Positions 34,576 through 46,000 of a stretch of 64,000 nucleotides of DNA are shown here, one piece after another. Under the pieces are notes generated by a model that ran no database searches, was not told where the DNA came from, and was given only the letters and a program-made list of their open reading frames with translations. A program made the translations under genes and the position numbers. The stretch comes from Clytia hemisphaerica (lineage: Eukaryota; Cnidaria; Hydrozoa; Leptothecata; Clytiidae). The DNA lies in NCBI GenBank assembly GCA_902728285.1, contig CACVBU010000726.1, positions 2,187,248 to 2,251,247 of the forward strand, given 5' to 3'. Positions within the stretch are counted from its first letter, which is position 1. The number at the start of each line of letters is the position of its first letter.

Positions 34576-35712
34576 ATGCCCTCTTTCAGTTTTGGCCTGA
34601 AAGATGGAGGATGGCGCTTACTTTACCGTCGTAAATACACCATTGGCCTTGTTCTAACATTATTAGTGTTTCTTCGGAGTATTTTCTATCATGTACCTGC
34701 TATTCAGTTCACTCTCCGCCAGAACACAAAGCGAGTACCTTTTGTTTACAAAGATGTTGTTATAAACCCGACTGTTGATCACGGTACAAATTTATTTGCA
34801 CTGATATTGGTTAGTTCAAGCCCTCATTCCGAGGCTCATCGTCAGAAACGAGATGCTATCCGTAAAACATGGGGTAATTGTGCCAATCTTCTTAATATGT
34901 ATCGTGAATCACATCACCTACCTAAAGATATAGCTTGTAAACTTGTCTTCTTCATAGCACGCTCAGATCATGATGAGGCTATCCGAAAAGAAGCTAACGA
35001 AAATAATGATGTCTTATTGGTTGACTATACTGATCGTTATTCAGCTATCACTTTAAAATTAATGGTTGCTTTCAAGTGGGCCAGCAGCTTGAACCCATCG
35101 TTCATACTCAAGACAGATGATGATGTTTATATCCACACACCCAAGTTATTTGGTGGTCTTTTACGTGAAACTGATGGTGATTTTTATGGTGGGATTGTCT
35201 TAGAAGGAAGCAAGGTGCAGCGCGAAGTTGGTCACCGGCATTATATATCTAGAGAACAGTACAAAGATGATTATTATCCACCGTACTGCAAAGGAGCAAT
35301 GTATGTGTTCAGTGGTAATCTATTACCAAGGATTTTATACGCAGCTGATTACGTCCCGTACATGCATGTAGACGATGCTTACGTAGGGCTTCTAATGTAC
35401 TACATAGGTGTTGAAGTGGAAAATCTACATTTTTTTGTTCACTTCAAAACAGTTTTTCTAGCATTTCCGTACACTCTTACTGATTGTGCTATTAACCGGA
35501 TCATTGCTATTAGTGATAGTTTCCAAGCAGACATGATTTATTCCATCCATGAGAGAATCAAAGCTTCAGAGAATATGTTGTTGACAAGATATTTATGTTA
35601 TACGGACAGTAGAGCAACAATTATTGTGGTTTGTTTGATCATTATCATTGTGGTCACTGTATATAATGTTTTGAAGAATGCAAGAATCATCGGTTTTCAT
35701 TACAAGCAATAA
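34576..35712 (+). CDS. Beta-1,3-galactosyltransferase-like GT31 enzyme
   Basis: A Golgi enzyme expected to transfer Gal or GlcNAc from a UDP-sugar in beta-1,3 linkage to a glycan. The 378-aa ORF has a type II signal anchor (about 21-40, YTIGLVLTLLVFLRSIFYHV). GT31 motifs follow in order: RDAIRKTWG (92-100), KLVFFIARS (122-130), metal-binding DDD in FILKTDDDVYIH (181-183), YPPYCKGAMYVFSG (234-247) and VDDAYVGLL (265-273) in place of the usual EDVYVG. The length is normal for the family. A second hydrophobic run near the C-terminus (347-366, ATIIVVCLIIIIVVTVYNVL) is unusual and could make it a double-pass protein. Donor and acceptor cannot be predicted. It is the second glycan-related gene in this stretch, after the LicD gene. 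Confidence 0.93.
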   Translation: MPSFSFGLKDGGWRLLYRRKYTIGLVLTLLVFLRSIFYHVPAIQFTLRQNTKRVPFVYKDVVINPTVDHGTNLFALILVSSSPHSEAHRQKRDAIRKTWGNCANLLNMYRESHHLPKDIACKLVFFIARSDHDEAIRKEANENNDVLLVDYTDRYSAITLKLMVAFKWASSLNPSFILKTDDDVYIHTPKLFGGLLRETDGDFYGGIVLEGSKVQREVGHRHYISREQYKDDYYPPYCKGAMYVFSGNLLPRILYAADYVPYMHVDDAYVGLLMYYIGVEVENLHFFVHFKTVFLAFPYTLTDCAINRIIAISDSFQADMIYSIHERIKASENMLLTRYLCYTDSRATIIVVCLIIIIVVTVYNVLKNARIIGFHYKQ

Positions 35713-37070
35713 ATTATTTTGGTTTTATTATTTTGGGACTTTCATTTTTTAATAGCTTTAGTCCTTTCATTTTGAGAGAATGTTAATATATAAAGGTATA
35801 CCCTGGTGTCCACAAAATACTTCAGATATTATCGACCCATATAAAAGGAAACGTGTCCAGTTTCATAACTGGCTAGCCAATTATCTTGTTTTCAATTCTG
35901 GTTGATAACGTTCGAAAATCTTAAAGTAAATTTAGAAAACAACATGTTGGACTATATAAAACTAAGCTCACTTCCATGAGAAATCTGTATTGTGATATCT
36001 GTGGTATCGATCTTTTCCAGCAAAACAAATGCTCAGATTGATTTGAGTTTCCTTGTTAACAAAAATTTACATTTTACGAAAAGCGAGATAAGAACACGTA
36101 AAAAGGGGTATTTGATATTTCCTCCTTGATGTACAATCTCCAAGACACTCTTTTTTTATAAGAACCAGTAAATTTTTGATGAGGCTAGGCTGTTCTCATT
36201 TTTGGCACTTTGAGCCAAAAATTTTTCTTATTCTGTTCTTATTTAAAATTGAGTGAAATTGAACTATTTTGACCCCTGAATTGCTTGAAATTGAGTAATT
36301 CCAGGCTCAGATTGTTCTTAAATTGTTTTTTTTTGTTTTATGGCGATTTTTAGCCTCATTGTTCTTATAGAATTGTTCTTACAAGTTATAGATGTATTCA
36401 CTGGGTGTCTGTTTATTGGTTGTTCAGTTGATCAGTTTAAAATATTATACGTGTTATTTCCTTGATTGAAGATATTATAATTTTAAAAAGACAAATTATA
36501 TATTATTGGAAATAGTTTCTTAATATTCTTATATGTAATAACAAATGCTCAAAAAGAACTAAAAAGTTTTGATTTAATGGCTGGATGCTTTATTCTTAAA
36601 TTATACTTGGATTGTGTTGAGCTGTTTGTCATTTTTTCATAACATTAGTTATCCCTATATTAGAATAATTATCATGCATGCAAGATTTTTGTAAATTAGT
36701 TAAGTTTTTTCTTTATTTGGAATTTTTATTAGCAAAAATAACAGTCAATCGTTCCATAATTTAATAAATTATTTTGTTATCAAAATTATTTTTTTCAATA
36801 TTTTAGAAATGCTTCTTTTGAGAGTGGTATTTTCCTCGGCAACTTTCTATAGAAGGGGGTGAGAATTTGTCTCTAGAGGATAGAAAAAAAGTTTTTTCCC
36901 CAATTTACTAGGTCCCTATTTTCTTTTTTCCTCAACCATCCTAATTATTGAGCGAATGCAATCCTCATTTTTAAATTGTGCTTTCGATTGTTCACTTTCA
37001 TCTTTTATTATTCAGGTAAAAAATAAATCAAAAGATTAGAAAAATAATTTTCTATAGAAAATAAAAGAAT
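35713..37070. other. Intergenic region between GT31 and ZNHIT3
   Basis: AT-rich. It contains a MITE-like segment at about 36145-36395 with CACTCTTTTTTTATAAGAAC at one end and GTTCTTAxAxxTTGTTCTTA at the other, related to the CACG(T)n family described in the ZNHIT3 intron. No gene is seen. Confidence 0.55.
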
Positions 37071-40000
37071 ATGCCAGGAAGAATCGAAGGCAAATGTTTG
37101 GTTTGCGATGAAACAGATGCAAAGTATAGATGCCCTAAATGTAAGATCGTATAGTAAGTATTTATCACAATTTCACTTTTCAATATTATAGGCATCTTAT
37201 CCAGCTGATTTTGATCTGTAGATGAAATGCAGAAAAGGTTCTCGTTTCCAATGTATTAAAGATTATTAATTCCAATGTTTATTGGCCCTACGTCAAGGTA
37301 GAGCGTCTAACTACGTTACGCAAGGGTGCGGGTTCAATTCCCGGCCGGGTTATTCTTAAGATTTACACAACGGTGCTTGATTCTTCTTAGCTTGATGCTC
37401 AGCAGTTAAGAGAAAGATTAACACTAAGTGGTGAAATACAGGGAGAGTGGCGCCCTCCCTTACCAGTGGGTACACATACAGCTAGAGAAAAGGGAGCCTT
37501 CGGGTCGGTCGCTAAGTGAATTACTAAATGTATTTTTGTATTGACTCATATTTAGTTCTCATTCTTAAAACTAACTCTATTTTAAGTAGATTTACAAGAG
37601 AAAACATCAACACCCTGATCTTATACATCTCTTTTTCATTTTAACTTAATCCTCCTCTCTTGCAGCCTTTCTATTTCTCAGGTCACTAATACTAAAACGG
37701 CATTTTGATTTTGTTTTTTCATTTTTCAGTTGTTCGCTGGTATGTTTCAAGCCACACAAAGGTAACTTGATTTTACTGTTTTTTTGTTAACTCAGATGTC
37801 ATTATTACTTAGGGTTATTAATGATTTTGAGACACAACCTTCTTACTTGATATCCCCCATAACCTTGTTTGAAAAATATTGGCCCTAAGGTTTTCCAGAT
37901 TTTATTTAATTGTTGATTGTTTTGTTTGTATTTATGATATGCACCATTGCAATGTCTTCCACGGACACGATAGCTGATTGGTTGAAAGTGACGTATTAAC
38001 TGACTTTACGTCACTCACAACCAATTAATTGGGTCCGTGATGTAATGTCAGAAGACATTGCAATGTTGCATACCATGAATACCGCTTTTTTGTTTGCGTA
38101 CAACACAAAATTTAAAGGAAAAGTACAAATGTATAAACTAACACAAATTATTCTCAATTCCGACCAGAGGAGAAGGCTCCATCTTGACCCCCTCCTCCCT
38201 TGAAAGACTCTATTTGTGGTCTACCTTTTATTTATTTTTTTTACCACTCTTAAGCTGCGAGGGCCAATGTTTTAGTTCGAATTGCAGAAAGATTCGAATT
38301 ATAGAGATTGGCGTTAGAGTGAGAGTTGAGTTATTAACATTAGGATAGCTAGTGAATGAGATATCAAGGCGCACGAATCGGAAATTTATTCCTGACTTCA
38401 ACATACCATGTTAATGTGTTTATACTTGTAGTACGGTCTCTTTTCAACTGGTCTTTTCTGTATTAAGCAAACATTTTTCACGACTCTTATATCAAAATAA
38501 TCTCCTTTTCTATAAATCAATGATCCATCAACGATAAATGGTCTACATCAAAATGACGCAGTTGACCCTCGCTAATTCGAATTCGAACGAAAAGTTTAAT
38601 TTATTCGAATCAGGTTCAGAATGGTAGAAAGTATTTTACGAAAGTTTAGCCTTGACAGAAACTAAAATTTAATTTGAATGATAGAAGTGCAAGAGTACTT
38701 TATTCTTTTTTATCAACCAATCCAGAGAGTTGTGCCAATACTGTTCAACAATCCATGACAAAGTTAGATGACAGAAATACAGAACCATCAAATGAAGCTA
38801 CCATAAATACACCATTCGTGGGAGATGGAGGGGAAAGGATGAGCAACAATCTAACGTCACCAGAGTCATCAGTACCACAACATCTGTTATTGACTGAGGA
38901 AAACGATCGCGTCCCAGAAGAACTACTTCGGAAACTTGGTAAGAATGACTCGAATGTCTCCTTGATTCTCCTCCAAATATCTCCTTAACTCAAGCAAGTT
39001 TTCTGACCCCTTTCAGGTAACAAACCCTTATAGACCAGTAATTCAGTTCTCAAATTTCTGTAACTCAATAAAACTTTTCCACTGTAATACCTATTGGCGG
39101 GGTCGTTGTAAAACATGGAGTAGCTCCATGGAGTACTCCAATGGAGTACCTATTGGAGTACTCTAAAAATATTGCAGACCAGATTTTAGATCGCCGCGAG
39201 AGGAAAATAAAGACCTGTATAATTTTGTATTTGCTCTAAAACCACTCTGTAGCAAGAATGTGGCTGTCATGTTGGTCTCTTTTTATATCCTTTCATGTCA
39301 TCTGCATCACATTGAGTATGAAATTCTCATATCAAAGAAATAATTCGGCTTACTCCATTTATTGTGATTGTCTTATTATTTTGTTAATTGAAGTGTATTT
39401 TGTCAATAAAATGACAATGAATAATTTAATAATCTAAAACCCCTCTGTAACCTCTCTCACAGACTGTCCCCAACTGCCATTTCATATCCACTCATACTAC
39501 CTGCATCATATTGAGTATGATAAAAATTCCTTTTGGAAATGGGTTGATAAGCTATGTATTCTATGATTGTCACAATATTTTCTTTATAAAAGTCAATCTG
39601 TTGACAAAAGGACAAAAGAAAAATATTGCTTAAGAAAGCTCTAGTGCCCTACTGGTGTTGCATAAATAATATAACACATAATACTATAATTACACTGATA
39701 TTATATGTATTCTCAACTTCAGTTGAGCTACAATCTGACAATGTCTGTCTGTCTGTCTGTGTGTGTGTGTGTCTGTCTGTCACAAAAACTTTAGGGCAGC
39801 CTGGAGACTTCAAAAATGCTTGGATTTGGCTGAAATTTGGCACACTTGTTCCTTGGGTGAATATCTGGGGGTGTTTTTTTCATTTTTTGAAAATTTTGAT
39901 TTTTGAGCCTGGGGACGAGTTTTTCGCCAAAACGAGGCTAAAACTTTGGGGCAGCCTGGAGACTTCAAAAATGGTCATATTTAGCTGAAATTTGGCACAC

Positions 40001-43000
40001 TTGTTCCTTGGGTAAATATCTGGGGGTGTTTTTTTCATTTTTTGAAAATTTTGATTTTTGGGGCCTGGGGACGAGTTTTTCGCCAAAACGAGGCTAAAAC
40101 TTTGGGGCAGCCTGGAGACTTCAAAAATAGTCATATTTAGCTGAAATTTGGCACACTTGTTCCTTGGGTGAATATCTGGGGGTGTTTTTTTCATTTTTCA
40201 AAAATCTTGATTTTTGGGGCCTGGGGACAAGTTTTTCATCAAAACGAGGCTAAAACTTTGGGGCAGCCTGGAAACTTCAAAAATTGTCGTATTTAGCTGA
40301 AATTTGGCACACTTCTTCCTTGGGTAAATATCTGGAAGTGTTTTTTTTCATTTTTCAGAAGTCTTGATTTTTGGGGCCTGGGGACGAGTTTTCCGCCAAA
40401 ACGAGGCTAAAACTTTAGAGCAGAGCCTACAGGCCTCAAAAATGGTTGGATTTGGCTGAAATTTGGCACACTTGTTCCTTGGGTGAATATCTGGGGGTCT
40501 ACAATTGGGCCTATGAATAATTTGAAGCCACTGAAGTTGAGCCCAGTGCGTTGCGCACGTTCGATTTTGAAAGTACTCCGGAAAATGCACACCTCCGAAT
40601 GTTTTCAGGAACGACCAAGGCTGGCCCCGTAATAAGTAATTTTTTCTTTCGGGCTTTTTATGAGGGGTCAGAGCTTTATTATGATTTTGCCAGCTTGACT
40701 TGACCGTGTGGCACCATCCGAATTTTTCTTACTTTAGCGTGCAATGATAATGCCCGATGATATTTAGTGTTTTTGATTTTCAATTGAACTTCCTCAAGAA
40801 TTGCCGGAAGAGCCGAAGATCACTAGGAAATCGATTATCCCCATAAACTCGAACTATTTTTCCGGTCTCTTCAGGAGATTGTTAGGCTATTCTGTCTCTC
40901 TATAACTCGAATTTCCGTTATTATAAAGTGTTTGATATATCAGAGCTATTCTGCAAGCTAAATCTGGTCTGTTAATTGTAGAATCAACAGTGATTTTTAA
41001 GCAGAGAGCGTGCGCTATATGAGCTTTAGTGCCAGAAATGATGGTAGCCATTTTTTCACAAACAAATACTTGAGAAATTCTTTTGATTGCTACAAATTGG
41101 AAGTTTACAGCTGGTGGAAAAGGTTGATTATCAAATTTGTGGTATTCATCGCTCTGACTGGTATTTTAGGGGGTACTCCATTAGGTACTCCATTGGAGTA
41201 CTCCATGGAGCTAATCCATTCTCAACTTCAGTTGAGCTACAATCTGACAATGTCTGTCTGTCTGTCTGTGTGTGTGTGTGTGTGTGTGTCTGTCTGTCAC
41301 AAAAACTTTAGGGCAGCCTGTAGACTTCAAAAATACTTGGATTTGGATGAAATTTTGCACACTTGTTCCTTGGGTGAATATCTGGGGGTGTTTTTTTCTT
41401 TTTTTGAAAATTTTGATTTTTGGGGCCTGGGGACGAGTTTTTCGCCAAAACGAGGCTAAAACTTTAGGGCAGCCTGGAGACTTCAAAAGTGCTTGGATTT
41501 GGCTGAATTTTTGCGCACTTGTTCCTTGGGTGAATATCTGGGGGTGTTTTTTTCTTTTTTGAAAATTTTGATTTTTGGGGTCTGGGGACGAGTTTTTCGC
41601 CAAAACGAGGCTAAAACTTTAGGGCAGCCTGGAGACTTCAAAAATGCTTGGATTTGGCTGAAATTTTGCACACTTGTTCCTTTGGTGAATATCTGGGGGT
41701 GTTTTTTTCTTTTTTTGAAAATTTTGATTTTTGGGGCCTAGGCACGAGTTTTTCGCCAAAACGAGGCTAAAACTTTAGGGCAGCCTGGAGACTTCAAAAA
41801 TGCTTGGATTTGGCTGAAATTTTGCACACTTGTTCCTTGGTTGAATATCTGGGGGTGTTTTTTTCTTTTTTTGAAAATTTTGATTTTTGGGGCTTAGGCA
41901 CGAGTTTTTCGCCAAAACGAGGCTAAAACTTTGGGGCAGCCTAGAGACTTCAAAAATTGTTTGATTTGGCTGAAATTTTGCACACTTGTTCCTTGGGTGA
42001 ATATCTGAGGGCTCTCTTCGCATTTTTCAAAAATTTTGATTTTTGGGGCCTGGGAACGAGTTTTTTGCCAAAACGAGGCTAAAGCTTTGGAGCAGTCTAC
42101 AGGCCTCCAAAATGATCGGGTTTGGTTGAAATTTGGCACACTTGTTCATTGGGTGAATATCTGGGGGTATACAATTGGGCCTATGAATGATTTGAAGCCA
42201 CTGAAGTTGAGCCCAGTGCGTTGCGCACGTTCGACTATGTTTTACAACGACCCATATTGGCGTTCTGATCTTATAAACATATCGTTGCGGAAGTTTTTTA
42301 TTTTTTTAATTTTTTTTTATGATAAAAGCATTTTCGTTGAGTTTCATTAATACCAATTACAATAAGGGCAATAAATTAGATTGAATAAGTTTGGTTGAAT
42401 AAATAAGTAATTAAAAAACAAAAACTGCCAGTGACACACTAGGACTGTTGCGAGTAAAAGTAGGCAAATGGCAATAAACAAATGGCCAAAAATATAAGCG
42501 AAACTGTTGTAGTTCTTGTAGTTCTCTCATTTTCACTTTGGACATTTACATATTTCTAATTTTCAGCTCAGGCATTTTCTCCTACTTGACTCATGTGTTT
42601 AATTTTTTTACCAATAAAAAAGAATTGACTTTGATTTCGTTTCTATTAGTCAGGGTTTCGTGTTCGGGCTTGTTAAGTTTTATTTTTTATGAGCTTAAAG
42701 CTTTGATCACCTAAAAAAACCTTACAACCTGCTTTAGTATTTCTTCCAAGTTGCTTTTTGTTAAAAGATGTTATAAAGTGTACTCATGATATGCACCACT
42801 GCAACGACTTCACGAAATATGCAACTTTTCTGTTTTTATTCCACCCGATACGTCACTTTTTCTATTGTTTAAGTGACGTATTGGGTGGAAAATTTTAAAA
42901 GTTCTCAGAGACTCTCCAGTCTTCATGAGTTTCTTTTGCTCCACACTAGCCTGTATGCGCATTTGAACGTCCCATAATCAGTTTAGTTAGGCCAACTTCC

Positions 43001-46000
43001 CATATCTTAGTTTTCCGTACCAGAAATATCTGTCCAAGCCCCCGCCTCTATATACGTCAGCAAAACTTTTTCTTGTTACTTTTTTTTTGAGTTCGGACAC
43101 GAGAGATTATTACGTTTAGCTTTTGCTACGTAAAAATAATCTTCAGTTTTTTAAAATCTATTTTGAGCATTCTTTTACGATGCCTACGTTAGATGTTTCA
43201 AAACTTCTATTTTTGGAGGTCCTTGCAATTTGGAGATGTGAGAAAAATATATAAAATAGAAAGTCTTAAACATGAAACTGCCAGTATTGAAACAATAATT
43301 TTCATTGCTTCAACAACGATAAAATAGAAAGTCCATAATTAGAACCTTTCTTACTCGTATGATAATTAAATCGGACCCCCGGTGGGGGGGGGTCCTTTGG
43401 GATTAGCAGTATTTTTGTAAGGTCAATAAAGCATTTATAGATTTTGTAGGTCAAAATCTCGAAATGGCATCTATTTTTGAACTAATTTACATGTAGTTGC
43501 GTGGTACGAAAGTAGTCACAGGTTGACATCTGTTCTGTGTAAGTTTTTCCGTTTCCAGTTTGCTGACGTGTAGGGATGAAAAAAAAAACGGAAAAAAGAA
43601 ATGATTTTCACCGAAGAAAAAAAATCTATTGCAAGTTTCATGCCCACGATTTGCACATAAGGCTTGAAGGAAAAGTACAACGACGAGGGGCTACCTACTA
43701 CAAACACCAACTGAGAGTCTATAGCTTGTTTTGTTCTTTGTTTTCAATGATACCTACCATCTTGTTTTTGTAAAATCATTCCTTCTTTTATACTGTATTT
43801 TTCGATTGCTCAAAGCTCTATAACTTATATTAGGAGTGGGCTATACAGGGTCATTGTCATTTTTTTCGTCAAATCATGTCAAACTAAATTTTCTTTAGCT
43901 CCGTATGGCATATCTAGGCAGGATCAAAAAGAATTTTTGAGATATTTTAAATATAAAAAATGTGGGAGCCCCTTTTCTGGCCCCCAATTTGACCTGGAAA
44001 CCTTAAAAATCATTCAATTTTGCTGCAATTTGGTACAACTTGAATAACAATAATAACATTTTGTCAGTATTATTTAAAAAATTTCATTATCGGACGTTTT
44101 AGGGCGTGACCAAACCCCCAAAAAGGGAAAAAGGATTGGGTAGCTCTAGAAAACTTTGGAATGATATTTTTGCCCTAAAGTTTTGCATACCTACCCTCAG
44201 TTATCTATCTTGACGAATCCTGAGAATATTTCCCAAAGTTAACTCGTTATTTCGTAAATAATTGTTTTGATGTCCGTAAAAAAGGGGAAATATAGACGGG
44301 CTAGGGCTCATTCATAAATTGTGTAATTCAATTGAAATTCCCTCTAGAAATTGGTATTCTTGATCCAAGAACAGTTTTGAAGCCTTTCAGAGTCGAAATT
44401 CATGTAAAAGTTTCAATTTTCCGCTTTCAGATCCCTTTTTACGTCTTCTGAACTTCACTGAGGTAGTGCTAAATTAAGGAAAGTGTTTTTATCACATAGA
44501 GCAAATTGTCGGCAGTTCTACGAGAATTTACATTATTTCAGATATAGAAGAAGTGCTTACAATTCACAAACATAAATTTTGATGGATTTTCTGTTGTTCA
44601 AGATCGTAGAAATAAAAGGTTGTCAAGTTTTCATATATTTAGGACGAGAAGTCACTCCCTCTAAGTAGGAAAAATAAAATTTTTAAGATTTCACAATTTA
44701 TTCATAGAATTATATTTCACAGGTCTATCGACCTCTACGAAATAATTTTAGATTTATAAATTGTCTAATTCTTCATCTGTCGTCCAGTCGTCAGAAGATA
44801 TGGACAGAAGAGAAGACGTTGTTTTGGTCTTTGTCCTAGGTTTTCGAACTAGGCGAAGGTTTGTTCTAGGGCTTCCTCTTACATGCCAAACGAAATCGTC
44901 ATTTTTTGAATTCATTTTTTGCGCCTTTTGGCACATATCTTTAATAATTTTTCTTTCGTTGATGGTGAAGTCGTCTGTGATGCTAAAGCCACCAATTTCA
45001 TTGAATCGTTTCAGCTTATGCAGATTTTGCATTATCCGTTCTTTTTCCTCTATACTTTTTAAGATCAACTTGATTGGACGCCAATGTAGCCCTTTTCTGT
45101 TTTGTCCAATGCGATGATGGTGGGACGGTTTGATATCTTGGACGCCAATGTTACCTAGTATACCTTCAATATCTATTCTGTCTTGTTCCTGTTGTTCCTC
45201 TTTGTTATCTACCTCTAATTCCACCATTCCATGTATAATAATATTTCGTTTTCTTGATTCGATGTCTCTGTCTTCATTCTTGTTTTCTTGTTGATGTTCT
45301 CTCACTGCTGATTTGATATTATCCTTGTGTTTCTTAGTTATTTCAGCGTATGTTTTTTCTGATGATTTTTCTATGTAATTCGTCGTTAGTTTTATTTCTT
45401 CTTTTATAATCTGCTTGGTTTTTATTTCAAAGTCAGCCATCTTATTGGTTAAGATGTTTTCGATATCGTTCTTAAGGCTGCGGTTCTTGGCTAGCTGGTT
45501 GTTGAGCTTTTTAATGACGTCGTCCTTCTTCTCAATCTCCCTCTGCATCATATGATACGAGTTCTCACCTATTTTACTCATTAGAGATCGTGTTATCCGC
45601 ACGCAATTCTGACATAGATATTGTTCGTTATAAGTGTTGGCAAAAATTTGCAGCTGATAAAGCGGTAATTGTGTGCACTCGTAGTGTACCATGCGGTGGC
45701 ATTTTCGGCATTTTAGACGGTTTTGGTCATCGTCATCTGAGCAGGAGGTGAGAGTGCATGTTTGGTTTTGTTTAGCTTCTTCAAATGGTTGTTTTTCTTG
45801 CTTTTTGTCGGTTTTTTCGTTCATGTTTTTGATTTTGCTAAATTTCAACCATTTTTGCACATTTACACTGACAAATCTTCACCTGAAGAGGTAATGTGCC
45901 AAATTTAAGCAGGAAAGAATGTTTTCTCGTCTTTATAGTCAAGCCTTCCTCTTTTTTGCCTTGGGTAGATGGAAAAAGATTGATTTGAGGGCACAAACCT

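Larger units (their letters stand above)
39100..42254. mobile_element. 3.2-kb element carrying two arrays of a 156-bp repeat
   Basis: The inverted ends are GGGTCGTTGTAAAACAT and its complement, flanked by the 8-bp direct repeat TATTGGCG (39092-39099 and 42255-42262; one extra A on the right). Inside are two direct blocks (about 39708-40567 and 41220-42236). Each starts TTCTCAACTTCAGTTGAGCT, runs through a GTCTGTGTGTG microsatellite and an array of ~156-bp units, and ends with TGAGCCCAGTGCGTTGCGCA. GGAGTACTCC palindromes occur near both block starts (39120-39165 and 41165-41215). No transposase was found. Confidence 0.75.

Noticed and set aside
39626-42350. Several overlapping ORFs on both strands reading repeated peptides such as PPDIHPRNKCAKFQ.
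   Set aside because: The ~156-bp tandem unit is a multiple of three, so frames stay open by periodicity. Both strands are open and no start or domain is evident.
45226-45900. Idea that the ORF1-type gene is part of a complete LINE.
   Set aside because: No reverse transcriptase or endonuclease reading frame occurs on either side before the inverted repeats end.
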